The position numbers were made by a program, and so were the translations under genes. Of a DNA stretch of 29,563 bases, positions 1 to 8,387 are shown one piece after another. The DNA comes from an uncultured Ruminococcus sp. (GTDB lineage Bacteria; Bacillota_A; Clostridia; Oscillospirales; Acutalibacteraceae). The stretch lies in NCBI GenBank assembly GCA_902798605.1, contig CADBXH010000037.1:1-29563 (forward strand). Reading direction: 5' to 3'. The notes beneath the pieces are model-generated. The model was not told the DNA's origin. It searched no databases and saw nothing but the letters and a program-made list of their open reading frames with translations. Position 1 is the stretch's first letter. Every line of letters starts with the position of its first letter.

Positions 1-345
1 GCGGATAGGGGCTCGAAGGCGAGCGTGCCGACCAACGGGAGGCAAAAACGTCACAGTGTGACGTTTTTAGCGAGAGAGCTACGCAAAGTTTACACATCCC
101 ACACGCCGCAAAAAACGAGCAGGAAGCTTTTACACTACGCCAACACACGTCATCCGCGGGTGTCCTAATTTTTTTGGTTGCGGATAGGGGCTCGAAGGCG
201 AGCGTGCCGACCAACGGGAGGCAAAAACGTCACAGTGTAACGCTTTTAGCGAGAGAGCTACGCAAAGTTTACACATCCCACACGCCGCAAAAAACGAGCA
301 GAGAGCTTTCACACTACGCGAAAACCCGTCATCCGCGGACACCAT
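1..345. repeat. Two tandem copies of a ~165-bp intergenic repeat, period 179 bp
   Basis: The block starting at 1 recurs at 180 with few changes; both begin GCGGATAGGGGCTCGAAGGC and end near CGTCATCCGCGG. Copy 1 contains a 25-nt palindrome at 44-68 (AAAAACGTCACA, G, TGTGACGTTTTT). In copy 2 the right arm is mutated, so the palindrome has decayed. No convincing coding sequence runs through either copy. The family is not recognised; it may continue beyond the left edge. Confidence 0.85.
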
Positions 346-394
346 TATGGTGTCCTGTTTTTTGCCTGTAAAGCGCCAAATCCCTAAAAACGCC

Positions 395-436
395 AACACC
401 GCACAATGACTGTTTCTACAGCCTTTGTGCGGTGTT
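395..436. terminator. Bidirectional intrinsic terminator
   Basis: Perfect 12-bp stem AACACCGCACAA (395-406) with TTGTGCGGTGTT (425-436), followed by TTTT on the plus strand and, after a short gap, TTTTT on the minus strand. It lies just beyond the 3' end of the minus-strand budA remnant. Confidence 0.8.
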
Positions 437-472
437 TTTTCGTTATATGTCAGAAATCCTAATAAAAGCTAA

Positions 473-859
473 TTACTCTTCATTGGTCTCTACTTTTTTG
501 ATGGCGTTGCTGACATCCTTTGAAAGCTCCATTCCCTGGAAATCCGAATCTTCCGGAAGGTACATATCAAAGTCCTGCGTCGCGTCAAATTCCGCTTCTG
601 CCGAATCAAAAGCCAGATCCAGTATATGACCGCCCTTTGATTTGTCGTCTGAGATAAAGTGGAAGTGCCAGCCGGGTGTGTTGAGGCCGCCCATATAATC
701 GGGACAATACAGCGCGACTACCGTTCCTTCGATGTTTTCATAATTGAACTCTCTCTGGTTTGTAGCAAGCGCTTTGTCAAGCGTCTTGTACGGCTTTTCC
801 TGTTTGAGCTGTGAGTCTCTGGATAGCAGCAGCGTCGAGAATATCAACATTGCCGTCAC
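473..859 (-). pseudogene. budA: 5'-truncated acetolactate decarboxylase (budA) remnant
   Basis: From about residue 17 the 128-residue frame matches the C-terminal half of alpha-acetolactate decarboxylase. It retains the YCPDYMGGLN segment and the metal-binding HFHF...GGH region, colinear with the intact budA at 5255-5983 (KPYKTLDKALATNQREF against APYRAHHVSLKDILSKTQKDF). About 110 N-terminal residues of the family are missing. The first ~15 residues (MTAMLIFSTLLLSRDS) are unlike budA and overlap a dockerin-like reading in another frame. The nominal start is a GTG without a good ribosome site. I read it as a broken duplicate, not a functional enzyme; an expressed short paralog cannot be excluded. 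Confidence 0.8.
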
Positions 860-911
860 TGTTGCTTATTTGGGTCTGTCCGCTGACCATATGTTTTTTT
901 CCATCGGGCAT
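777..911 (-). pseudogene. Dockerin-like EF-hand fragment
   Basis: In the frame starting at the ATG at 911, the 44-residue product contains SNSDGNVDILDAAAIQRL. This has the dockerin pattern of a calcium-loop D/N-x-D-G-x-V-x-x-x-D followed by a helix ending IQR. The loop's first ligand position is not Asp and only one of the usual two repeats is present. The frame stops at 777 inside the budA remnant, so the two fragments appear to have been joined. Dockerins in Clostridia tether enzymes to cellulosome scaffolds; here no catalytic domain remains. Confidence 0.45.
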
Positions 912-1109
912 CGGCTGAAAAGCCAAACAAATAAAGCAAAAAATTTAACGATTTATTAAATTGAACGCTGCGCGGTGACGTTTCGCCGCTGCTTCGTCCG
1001 TATCCCTTTTCCAAAAAGGGTAGTACATCACACAACACTATTATACACAAAAACGATATACAAAGACAAGACATTTTGTAAAAAAAGTATTACAATTTTG
1101 GATAAACTA

Positions 1110-1138
1110 TTGGAAAAAACGAGATAAGATAGTAATAT
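1110..1138 (+). promoter_or_regulatory. Sigma-A type promoter for the GDPD-budA operon
   Basis: TTGGAA at 1110-1115 and TATAAT-like TAATAT at 1133-1138 are 17 nt apart, 45 nt upstream of the first start codon. A GAGGTG ribosome site follows at 1172-1177. Confidence 0.6.
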
Positions 1139-1182
1139 AAAATAGGAAAACTGTTTTATTTCATTTTTAATGAGGTGTTGTT

Positions 1183-2934
1183 ATGAAACTTAAAAACCGA
1201 ATCCGGCCTTTTTATCAGGCTATCCCTAAGCTGCTGACATTTCAGGTAGTATCGGTAGTGCTGCTGTCGCTGCTGACGTGGGGCATATCATCTCTGTGCG
1301 GCTTGCTGCTTGGCTTGACCGGCAAGGCGGCTGTCACCAGCGGCGATATAAAGTTTTTGTTTACCCATTGGCAGTGCTACTTGATGATCGTGCTGGTCCT
1401 GATCATGGTCATCTCATATGTCGCGGTTGAGCTTAACGCTTTGATCATCTACTGCTCAAAGCTCCTCAATGGTGAAAAGGCTTCTGTTTGGCAGAGCATC
1501 AAGGGCGGCTTTGTCGCGATGAAAAAGTATCTCAACATTCGCGGATTGATAATTATTCTCTACGCGGTAGTACTTGCGCCGATCCTCGGACTCGGTTTTT
1601 CGTTATCGCTGACGTCATCGTTCTATATACCGCGGTTCATTATGTCGGTCATCAACAATAACCCGCTGTACTATACGGGATACCTGATAGTTATGTTGTT
1701 ACTGACGGTTGTTGCTGTGATCTATTGCTTTATCCTGCACGGGACGCTGCTCGACGATAAGAAGATGAAAGACGCGAGCGCAAATTCCCGCAAGCTCGTA
1801 ATACACAACCTTAAAAACTTCATTTTTGAGATCATCTGCTATTTTGTGCTCTTTACGCTGGCGGCAGTTATACTGACGTTTATCGCCGCGATCCCTCTGA
1901 TCGTAGTCCAGTTTATCCCGATGAGCGAATCAGCGACGATATTCTGGGATATCTTATTGACCCTTATCCCGCTTGTCGTTGTCGTGTTTATGGCAATGAT
2001 GTCTGTATCGTTCTTCATACTCAAGCTTACTATGCTTTACAAAAAGTACAGCACCGAGGGAGAATGGACTTATCAAAAGCGCGAAAAGAAGCACCATCCG
2101 TTTGTAATAACCGCCATAGTTGTGGTTCTTATCTGCTGCGTCGGGCTCTCGTTCATCGGGACTCTCGGCTTTGACGAGTTATTCCACACTAAGATCACGA
2201 CCGAGATCGTCGCGCACCGCGCGGGCGGTAACGAAGCTCCCGAAAATACCGTTAAGGGTATCAATGTCGCTCACAAGCTCGGCGCAAAGGGCTGCGAGAT
2301 CGATATCCAGCGCACCTCTGACGGATACTATGTTGTCAACCACGACGCGAACTTTGAACGCGTTGCGGGCGTAAACAAAACCCCGAGCGAAATGACGCTA
2401 AGCGAGGTCAAAAAGCTGCGCGTGGACGGAGAGCCCGTACCTACTCTCGAAGAAATGCTCGACGCATCCCGCGACAAGGTGATGCTTTTTGTTGAGCTGA
2501 AGGGCGATACCGCCGACAACCAAATGGCGGATGACGCCGTAAGGATCATAAAGGAAAAGGGTATGCAGGATCAGGCAATCCTTATCTCGCTGAAATACGA
2601 TATTCTTGATTATATAGAGCAAAAATACCCCGAAATGCTTACGGGTTATCTTGCGTTCATCTCCTTTGGTCAGATCGAAAACACACCATTTGATTATATG
2701 GCTCTTGAGGAAGAGATAGCGACCGACAGTAACATCGACGCTATCCACAAAAAGGGCAAGAAGGTCATGGTTTGGACAGTCAACGAAGAAGACGACATCG
2801 AACAATTTATGACCGGTGACGCCGACGCGATCATCACAGATTCCGTTAAATTGGCGGGAGAGATAAAGGAACAGCTGTCAAATCGCGAGCCGATAGAGAT
2901 AATACTCCAAAAATTGAGCTCTATTGTACAGTAG
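1183..2934 (+). CDS. Membrane-anchored glycerophosphodiester phosphodiesterase
   Basis: The 583-residue protein has an N-terminal ~325-residue hydrophobic region with about seven membrane segments (GPDPase membrane-domain type), then a GDPD TIM barrel. The barrel shows AHRAGGNEAPENT at about residues 344-356 (catalytic His and metal-binding Glu) and EIDIQRTSDGYYVVNHD at about 372-388 with the second metal Glu and general-acid His. LFVELKG follows at ~430 and VWTVNEEDD near the end. The family hydrolyses glycerophosphodiesters to glycerol-3-phosphate and an alcohol; membrane fusions of this kind probably act on lipid or teichoic-acid derived substrates at the membrane. The start is supported by GAGGTG 5 nt upstream. 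It is first in a close operon ending with budA; the next gene starts 14 nt downstream. Confidence 0.93.
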   Translation: MKLKNRIRPFYQAIPKLLTFQVVSVVLLSLLTWGISSLCGLLLGLTGKAAVTSGDIKFLFTHWQCYLMIVLVLIMVISYVAVELNALIIYCSKLLNGEKASVWQSIKGGFVAMKKYLNIRGLIIILYAVVLAPILGLGFSLSLTSSFYIPRFIMSVINNNPLYYTGYLIVMLLLTVVAVIYCFILHGTLLDDKKMKDASANSRKLVIHNLKNFIFEIICYFVLFTLAAVILTFIAAIPLIVVQFIPMSESATIFWDILLTLIPLVVVVFMAMMSVSFFILKLTMLYKKYSTEGEWTYQKREKKHHPFVITAIVVVLICCVGLSFIGTLGFDELFHTKITTEIVAHRAGGNEAPENTVKGINVAHKLGAKGCEIDIQRTSDGYYVVNHDANFERVAGVNKTPSEMTLSEVKKLRVDGEPVPTLEEMLDASRDKVMLFVELKGDTADNQMADDAVRIIKEKGMQDQAILISLKYDILDYIEQKYPEMLTGYLAFISFGQIENTPFDYMALEEEIATDSNIDAIHKKGKKVMVWTVNEEDDIEQFMTGDADAIITDSVKLAGEIKEQLSNREPIEIILQKLSSIVQ

Positions 2935-2948
2935 GAGGTCGTAGATAA

Positions 2949-3719
2949 ATGGCAAAAAAAGAAACCGAATCTAATAGTTCCGAGACCGTGAATCAGAATG
3001 ATAATGCTCCGAACAACGCGCTGAAAGACAGAAAAACAGTCTTGGTCTCCAAAAGAGTAGAGACTATAGTCGCGGTCCTGCTCGGCATCACCACTTTGCT
3101 CTCGGCTTGGGCTTCGTGGATAGCGCATCTTCACGGCGGTCTGCAGTCCATCAACTTCACCAAAAGCAATAACTCTTCGGCGCTGGGAACCGCGGCGTCA
3201 AATATTGGTATACAGGCGTACCTTGCCGATTATATGACATGGAATACTTTACGAGATTATAAATATGAGCTCGAAGCGGCAAAGGCCGACGGCGATCAGG
3301 GAAAGATAAAACTCATCGAAGAAAAGATAGAGAAATACAAGAAGCAGAATATTGAAGGCGGTATTCTTGCCGAAGGCATAAAATGGATGGAGGAAAACAA
3401 CGAAGACGATCCGTTTAAAATGCCGGGAATGGCGCAAAAATATATGGAACAGGGAAATGAAATGTTCCAAGAGTCACAGGAGCAGCTTGAGGAAGGAAAG
3501 CGCGATAACACAAAGGGCGACTCCTATATGCTTGTGACCGTCATATATTCGCTGACGCTGTTTTTGCTCGGTATCGTCGGTACATTCAAGAACCTGCCAA
3601 ACCGAATAGCGGTGCTGGCGATAGCGTTCGGCTTCTTGATATTCGCGTTCCTTTATATGTGTACGATACCGCTGCCGACAGGATTTGATAAGATGAATTT
3701 CTTTGAATTTAAAAAATAG
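2949..3719 (+). CDS. Uncharacterised membrane protein with internal coiled-coil region
   Basis: 256 residues. A polar Asn/Ser-rich N-terminus of ~35 residues is followed by one membrane segment (about 40-60), then a charged helical middle (about 95-185) rich in Lys, Glu and Gln with heptad-like spacing (LEAAKADGDQGKIKLIEEK). Two further membrane segments lie at about 192-212 and 220-240, with a short hydrophilic tail. The layout resembles DUF4337-type proteins, but no catalytic motif is visible. The AGGAGG site overlaps the stop of the upstream GDPD gene, so translation is probably coupled. Function unknown. Confidence 0.8.
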   Translation: MAKKETESNSSETVNQNDNAPNNALKDRKTVLVSKRVETIVAVLLGITTLLSAWASWIAHLHGGLQSINFTKSNNSSALGTAASNIGIQAYLADYMTWNTLRDYKYELEAAKADGDQGKIKLIEEKIEKYKKQNIEGGILAEGIKWMEENNEDDPFKMPGMAQKYMEQGNEMFQESQEQLEEGKRDNTKGDSYMLVTVIYSLTLFLLGIVGTFKNLPNRIAVLAIAFGFLIFAFLYMCTIPLPTGFDKMNFFEFKK

Positions 3720-3741
3720 CACAATATAACGGAGACAAACT

Positions 3742-5235
3742 ATGGCGAATCAAGTTTTTCAAGAAATAATTAACGGATTGTATTTAGAAGTGCTCTTTGT
3801 GGCAATGATATTGCTCGGCATCCTTCTCGTTAACAATCTCGTTTTATACAAGCAAAAGCTAAAAGAACGTATATCGCTAATGCTGCTGTTTGCGGTGATC
3901 ATGTGCGCCTGTGAGATCCTCTGGGCATTCTGCGACGGTGATCCTCAGCTTAAAGCGCTGACTTATATCGGCTGCTGCGGATATATGATATCGTTTGTCG
4001 CGTTTGCGGCTATGCTGAACCGTTACATACTGAGCCGTTTTGACTACCTGCCGAAAAGCAAGGCGCTTAATGCGGTGTTTTATATCATTCCGGTAGGGGT
4101 ATTCTTCCTGCTGTGCATAACCACTCCTTTTACTCATTGGCTTGCAGAAGTGGACGAAGCAAGCGCGCTGCACGAGGGCTTCCTTTTCTCAACGCTGTTC
4201 ACTCCCCTGATGTGGATATATATTATTGCAGCGCTTATCAGCGCGGTGGTCTACGCGATCAGAAGCCGCAAGGATCCTTCGGCGTCGCGCCGCGTAGCTT
4301 ACAGTATGATCGTGTTCGGCGTGTTATCTCCCGCTATCTATATAATGGAGATATGCCTTTTGGGAGTTGACAGCAACTATCTCGCGCTCAGCCTGGCGGT
4401 TTCCATATCATTGGTGTACCTGACTACCAACGTCAGCACCCATACGCTTTTGGAGACCCGCGCAAAAGTGGAGGCTACCGAGACCGAGCTGCGCTTGGCT
4501 ACCGATATACAGACGAGTATGCTCCCTTCGATATTCCCGGCGTTCCCGAACCGTCCGGAGTTTGACATCCACGCTTCTATGGATCCCGCCAAGGAGGTCG
4601 GCGGAGATTTCTACGACTTCTTTATGATAGATGACGACCATATCGCGATGGTCATAGCGGACGTATCGGGTAAGGGCATTCCGGCGGCGCTGTTTATGAT
4701 GTCCTCTAAGATCCTCATAAACGACCATGCGCTTATGGGCGGCTCTCCGGCGGAGATACTCCAAAGAGTGAACAAGCAGGTCTGCGCCAACAACGACGCC
4801 GAAATGTTTGTGACCGTATGGCTCGGAATACTTGAGATAAGCACGGGCAAGCTCACCACCGCGAGCGCAGGCCACGAATACCCGATAATAAATATCAACG
4901 GAAAATACGAGCTTTTAAAAGATAAGCACGGTTTAGCTGTCGGTGCGATGCCGATAGTAAAGTACAAAAACACCGAGATAACGCTCAAAAAGGGCGACAG
5001 CATTTTTGTCTATACCGACGGCGTCGCCGAGGCTACCGACGCTAACGAGCAGTTGTTCGGCACAGACCGCACGGTTGAAGCGCTCAACGCCGTTCCCGCA
5101 GGAGCCTCGCAGAAGGAGGTGCTGGCGGGCGTCCGTGCCGCTGTTGATGACTTTGTTAAAGAAGCGCCTCAGTTTGACGACCTGACTATGCTCGGGCTGA
5201 AATACAACGGCGCGGAAGATAACGCCGAACAATAA
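3742..5235 (+). CDS. Integral-membrane SpoIIE/RsbU-type PP2C serine phosphatase
   Basis: 497 residues. The first ~235 residues hold six to seven membrane helices with no recognisable ligand domain. A short helical linker (ATETELRLATDIQTSMLP) leads into a PPM-type phosphatase domain from about residue 265 to the end. Metal-binding motifs are visible: EVGGDFYDFF (~285-294), ADVSGKGIPAALFM (~307-320), YTDGVAEATD (~425-434) and a terminal FDDLTMLGLKY. Relatives (RsbU, RsbP, SpoIIE) dephosphorylate anti-anti-sigma factors in response to stress or morphological cues. No partner anti-sigma or STAS gene is in the window, so the target is unknown. It sits 22 nt after the coiled-coil membrane gene and 19 nt before budA. 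Confidence 0.9.
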   Translation: MANQVFQEIINGLYLEVLFVAMILLGILLVNNLVLYKQKLKERISLMLLFAVIMCACEILWAFCDGDPQLKALTYIGCCGYMISFVAFAAMLNRYILSRFDYLPKSKALNAVFYIIPVGVFFLLCITTPFTHWLAEVDEASALHEGFLFSTLFTPLMWIYIIAALISAVVYAIRSRKDPSASRRVAYSMIVFGVLSPAIYIMEICLLGVDSNYLALSLAVSISLVYLTTNVSTHTLLETRAKVEATETELRLATDIQTSMLPSIFPAFPNRPEFDIHASMDPAKEVGGDFYDFFMIDDDHIAMVIADVSGKGIPAALFMMSSKILINDHALMGGSPAEILQRVNKQVCANNDAEMFVTVWLGILEISTGKLTTASAGHEYPIININGKYELLKDKHGLAVGAMPIVKYKNTEITLKKGDSIFVYTDGVAEATDANEQLFGTDRTVEALNAVPAGASQKEVLAGVRAAVDDFVKEAPQFDDLTMLGLKYNGAEDNAEQ

Positions 5236-5254
5236 TTTCAAGGAGGATCCCCAA

Positions 5255-5983
5255 ATGAAATCAAATAAAATATACCAGGCTTCAACATTACAGGCTTTAG
5301 CGCTCGGATATACAAGACCGGTCGTTGCCGTGCAGGAATTGCTCGAGCACGGCGATACCGGACTCGGTACGTTCGAAAGCGTAGACGGTGAGATGATCAT
5401 ATTGGACGGCGTATGCTATCAGGCCAAGCCGGACGGCAGCACGATCCGCACCGAAGACTCGGCAGGTGTGCCCTTTGCAGTCTCGGGCTTTGTTAAGGAC
5501 GGCAGAAAGCTTGAAATGGGAGAGTTAAAGGATATCGACGCCATAAAGCTGGAGCTGACCTTGAGGATAGAAGAGGATTTCGGACTGAACAGCATCCACA
5601 TCGCGCGGATAGACGGCTTGTTCAGCATTATCCACGCCCGCGCGGGAGCCCCTTACCGCGCACATCATGTTTCACTAAAGGATATTCTTTCAAAAACGCA
5701 GAAGGACTTTAGCTTTGAGAATATATACGGAACTCTGGTGTGCGTGTATTACCCCGATTATATGGACGGCATAAACGCCGCGGGATGGCATCTGCACTTC
5801 CTCTCACAGGACAGGACGCTTGGAGGACACGTTTTTGAGGTGTCGATGAGCTCCGGAGAATGTCTGCTGCAAAAAATGGACAGGATCGAGATCCAGCTCC
5901 CGAGAGAAGCGGCATTTGACACCTATTCCCTCAAAGAAGCCTCGCAGGACGAGATCGAAGAAGTCGAACAGGGAAACGGCTGA
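5255..5983 (+). CDS. budA: Alpha-acetolactate decarboxylase
   Basis: The 242-residue full-length enzyme converts (S)-2-acetolactate to (R)-acetoin with release of CO2 in the butanediol/acetoin branch; it is cytoplasmic. The family core is present: YQASTLQALALGYTRP near the N-terminus, GTFESVDGEMIILDG at ~39-53, and the zinc-ligand region GWHLHFLSQDRTLGGHVFE at about residues 178-196 with three His. AAGGAGGAT lies 7 nt upstream of the ATG. It is the last gene of the GDPD operon and is followed by a terminator at 6027-6051. A broken second copy is at 473-859 on the other strand. Confidence 0.93.
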   Translation: MKSNKIYQASTLQALALGYTRPVVAVQELLEHGDTGLGTFESVDGEMIILDGVCYQAKPDGSTIRTEDSAGVPFAVSGFVKDGRKLEMGELKDIDAIKLELTLRIEEDFGLNSIHIARIDGLFSIIHARAGAPYRAHHVSLKDILSKTQKDFSFENIYGTLVCVYYPDYMDGINAAGWHLHFLSQDRTLGGHVFEVSMSSGECLLQKMDRIEIQLPREAAFDTYSLKEASQDEIEEVEQGNG

Positions 5984-6026
5984 TTGCAGAGTTATTCATC
6001 AAGATAAAAAGCACAGCTATAAACTT

Positions 6027-6051
6027 AAAGCCGCCCAATCAGGACGGCTTT
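6027..6051 (+). terminator. Intrinsic terminator after budA
   Basis: A 10-bp stem, AAAGCCGCCC (6027-6036) with GGACGGCTTT (6042-6051) and one mismatch, has a 5-nt loop and a T run. It ends the GDPD-budA operon. Confidence 0.8.
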
Positions 6052-6055
6052 TGTG

Positions 6056-6268
6056 TTATTCTGCGATTTTTAATTCTTGCTTCAGAGCGTTTTGCAACAC
6101 CTGAGAAAAATTGATATGAGCTTTTTCGGCTTCGTAGCAAAGCCAGCTCGGAAGAGTGCAGTTTTTCTTGACTGTTTTGATTTCGTTTTTACGGCGATAC
6201 TCGTCAAAATCCACATCGACGAGGGTTACTAAATCATCTTTATTACCTTTGATTTTGTAATGGGACAT
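6056..6268 (-). pseudogene. HicB-type antitoxin remnant (C-terminal part)
   Basis: Reading from the ATG at 6268, the 70-residue product contains DDLVTLVDVDFDEYRRKNE and LPSWLCYEAEKAHINFSQVL. These match the C-terminal DNA-binding part of HicB antitoxins. The N-terminal RNase H-like domain is absent: upstream sequence in the same frame is a Lys/Tyr/Phe-rich run unlike HicB, and no HicA toxin is adjacent. I see no good ribosome site. It is probably a decayed orphan of a toxin-antitoxin pair. Confidence 0.65.
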
Positions 6269-6310
6269 ACACTCAATGAGATTGCAGAAGAAATAGAAAT
6301 AACAGAATGG

Positions 6311-6338
6311 TAACCGCTCCCAAATGAGGGCGGTTTTC
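6311..6338 (+). terminator. Probable intrinsic terminator
   Basis: ACCGCTCCC and GAGGGCGGTT form a short GC-rich stem around 6312-6335, followed by TTTTC. It lies inside the decayed HicB region, so the gene it once served is unclear. Confidence 0.5.
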
Positions 6339-6372
6339 TTGTGCTTATATTTCTTTTGCTTTTTTCTGCCTA

Positions 6373-6401
6373 TAGACAAACAAGCCGTTATTTGGTATTA
6401 T
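6373..6401 (+). promoter_or_regulatory. Candidate promoter for the LtrA-radical SAM operon
   Basis: TAGACA (6373-6378) and TATTAT (6396-6401) are 17 nt apart, 33 nt before the chosen start at 6434. A second consensus -10 hexamer, TATAAT (6407-6412), has no -35 box at the right distance. Confidence 0.4.
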
Positions 6402-6433
6402 ATACCTATAATCATAATCTGCGGGTGGACGTA

Positions 6434-7561
6434 ATGACTTTATTCAGCAAAGAAGAAAAAAGAGTTGAATATCTTGAACTGATCTATGATCTGATTTTTG
6501 TATACATAGTCGGCAGGAACAACGCACTGATGCATAACATCGATAACGGATTCACCTCCGGCGGCTCGTTTTTGGCGTATGTTTTTTGCACGCTTGCTAT
6601 TATCCAGATCTGGATGTTCAGCACATTCTACATAAACCTGTACGGGCGCAACAGCGTCAGGGAGTACGTCTTTTTATTCATAAATATGTATCTGCTCTAT
6701 CATATGGCGACCGCGATCGCGGTTGACTGGGAGCAGAATACCTACCGCTTTTTCATAGCGTGGGCGCTTATCCTCGTCAATATCGGCGTGCAGTATATTA
6801 TCGAGATGCGAAACCACAAGGCGGCTCCGTGGGAGCTAAAGCAGATAAAGTCAAAGGCGTTTATACTATTCGGCGAGGCTGCTTTGGTAGCGGCGGCAGC
6901 GGTTCTGTATTACTTTACGGGCATACCGCTTGCTATTGTGCCGATCGTGTTCGGCATAATCGTCACCGCGCTGTCGGGTAAGACAAACCTGCTGGTTCCC
7001 GTCGATTTCGGGCACCTAAGCGAGCGTGCGATGCTTTATGTCGTCTTTACCTTCGGCGAGATGATAATCGTTGTGTCGTCATATTTCAGCGGAAAGCTTA
7101 CCCCGGACGGAATGTATTTTTCGACCATGGCGTTTTTGATAGTCGTCGGCCTGCTGCTCGGCTACGGAACGATCTACAACCGGTTCCTCGACACTGAAAA
7201 AACCACGAACGGCACGGCATATATGATGATCCACGTCTTTTTGATCTTCGCGCTGAACAATATCTCTGTCGCGCTTGATTTTATGCGCGAGGATGAGATC
7301 GCCGTTTTGCCAAAGACGCTGTTTTTGACAGGCTCGTTTTTGCTGTACTTCATTTTCCTGTTCCTTATGGGCTTTTACGCAAAGCAAAGCTGCTGCTTCA
7401 ACAAGCGCCTCGTGCTTTTGCTAACGGGTATTTTGATTAGCTTTGTCGCGCTTATGCTCTTGTTCAGAGAGATGATGTATGTCAATATCGCGATAACCGT
7501 TGTTTATGTTTTTCTGATTTTTATTATACTTTTCATCAGAGGGAAGCGGATGGAGGCTTGA
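6434..7561 (+). CDS. LtrA-family (low temperature requirement A) membrane protein
   Basis: 375 residues from the ATG at 6434. This start was chosen over a GTG at 6341 because a GGGTGGA site precedes it and the family's conserved N-terminus begins here: KRVEYLELIYDLIFVYIVGR, equivalent to the ELFFDLVFV signature of LtrA proteins. About ten to twelve membrane segments follow, with short loops and a basic end (IRGKRMEA). LtrA proteins are poorly understood; the name comes from a Listeria cold-growth phenotype. The gene is first in a five-gene plus-strand cluster, and its last codons hold the ribosome site (GGAGG) of the MscS-like gene that follows. Confidence 0.8.
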   Translation: MTLFSKEEKRVEYLELIYDLIFVYIVGRNNALMHNIDNGFTSGGSFLAYVFCTLAIIQIWMFSTFYINLYGRNSVREYVFLFINMYLLYHMATAIAVDWEQNTYRFFIAWALILVNIGVQYIIEMRNHKAAPWELKQIKSKAFILFGEAALVAAAAVLYYFTGIPLAIVPIVFGIIVTALSGKTNLLVPVDFGHLSERAMLYVVFTFGEMIIVVSSYFSGKLTPDGMYFSTMAFLIVVGLLLGYGTIYNRFLDTEKTTNGTAYMMIHVFLIFALNNISVALDFMREDEIAVLPKTLFLTGSFLLYFIFLFLMGFYAKQSCCFNKRLVLLLTGILISFVALMLLFREMMYVNIAITVVYVFLIFIILFIRGKRMEA

Positions 7562-7564
7562 TTT

Positions 7565-8377
7565 ATGGATATTTCAAAAGGTACGAATTTATTGAATGAG
7601 ATATTAGCTCATATTACGATCCCAAAGCTGATCGTTTGCGGGATCGTTGTTGTCGTGACGGTCGCGCTGTGCTTAGGTTTAAAGTTCGGAACAAAGCGTC
7701 TCAAAAAGAAACTGTCTTTTGAAAACGACAAAACAAAGCTCTCGGTGCTCAATATCTCTGTGAACCTGCTGAGGATCGTTATCATTATTGTCGCCGTGAT
7801 CGTTGTTATGCAGGTGCTCGGGATAAACACCGGCACGCTCACCACCGTGCTCGCTCTGGTGCTCGCGGTATTGGGCTTTGCGTTTCAGGATTCGCTCAAG
7901 GATGTATTTATGGGCTTGATCATCCTGATCGACAACTACTTCAAGGTCGGCGACGCCGTGTGCTACGAGGAAAGAGACGGCATCGTTGTGAACTTCAATC
8001 TGCGCACGACCAAGATAAAGATGATCGACGATAACTCGGTTCTTGCGATCTCAAACAGGAATATCTCGCAAATCGCGAAGCTTTCAAATATGAACGATAT
8101 CGACGTCGGCTTGTCGTATGACGAGGACGTAAAAAAGGTTTACGAAACGCTTACCGAAGTCTGCGAGCGCGTCAAAAAGATAGATAATGTTGAGGACAGT
8201 ATGTTCAAGGGGACTCAGAGCTTTGACGACTCGGTCATCAATTACAGGGTGCGCTTTTTCTGCAAGCCGATCAACCGCCCCGACACAAAGCGCGCGGTTA
8301 TGCGCGAGATCCAAAAGGGCTTGGATGAGGCAGGAATAAAGATACCCTACAAACAGCTCGATGTTCACACGGACTGA
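7565..8377 (+). CDS. MscS-family small-conductance mechanosensitive channel
   Basis: 270 residues. There are two or three N-terminal membrane helices (about 20-40, 60-82, 90-115). The third carries the Ala/Gly-rich pore-lining pattern (TTVLALVLAVLGFAFQDSLKD) that defines MscS TM3, followed by LIILIDNYFKVGD and the beta domain (NFNLRTTKIKMIDDNSVLAISN). MscS channels open under membrane tension and release solutes during hypo-osmotic shock. The start is 3 nt after the LtrA stop. It is near the usual MscS size of ~280 residues and appears complete. Confidence 0.92.
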   Translation: MDISKGTNLLNEILAHITIPKLIVCGIVVVVTVALCLGLKFGTKRLKKKLSFENDKTKLSVLNISVNLLRIVIIIVAVIVVMQVLGINTGTLTTVLALVLAVLGFAFQDSLKDVFMGLIILIDNYFKVGDAVCYEERDGIVVNFNLRTTKIKMIDDNSVLAISNRNISQIAKLSNMNDIDVGLSYDEDVKKVYETLTEVCERVKKIDNVEDSMFKGTQSFDDSVINYRVRFFCKPINRPDTKRAVMREIQKGLDEAGIKIPYKQLDVHTD

Positions 8378-8387
8378 GGATAAAAAT

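Noticed and set aside
130..399. 89-residue minus-strand frame across the tandem repeat
   Set aside because: It runs through duplicated noncoding sequence, lacks a ribosome site and has no domain-like pattern.
6341..6433. Upstream GTG start for the LtrA-like gene
   Set aside because: It would add a non-conserved segment overlapping the promoter; the ATG at 6434 has a ribosome site and the family start.
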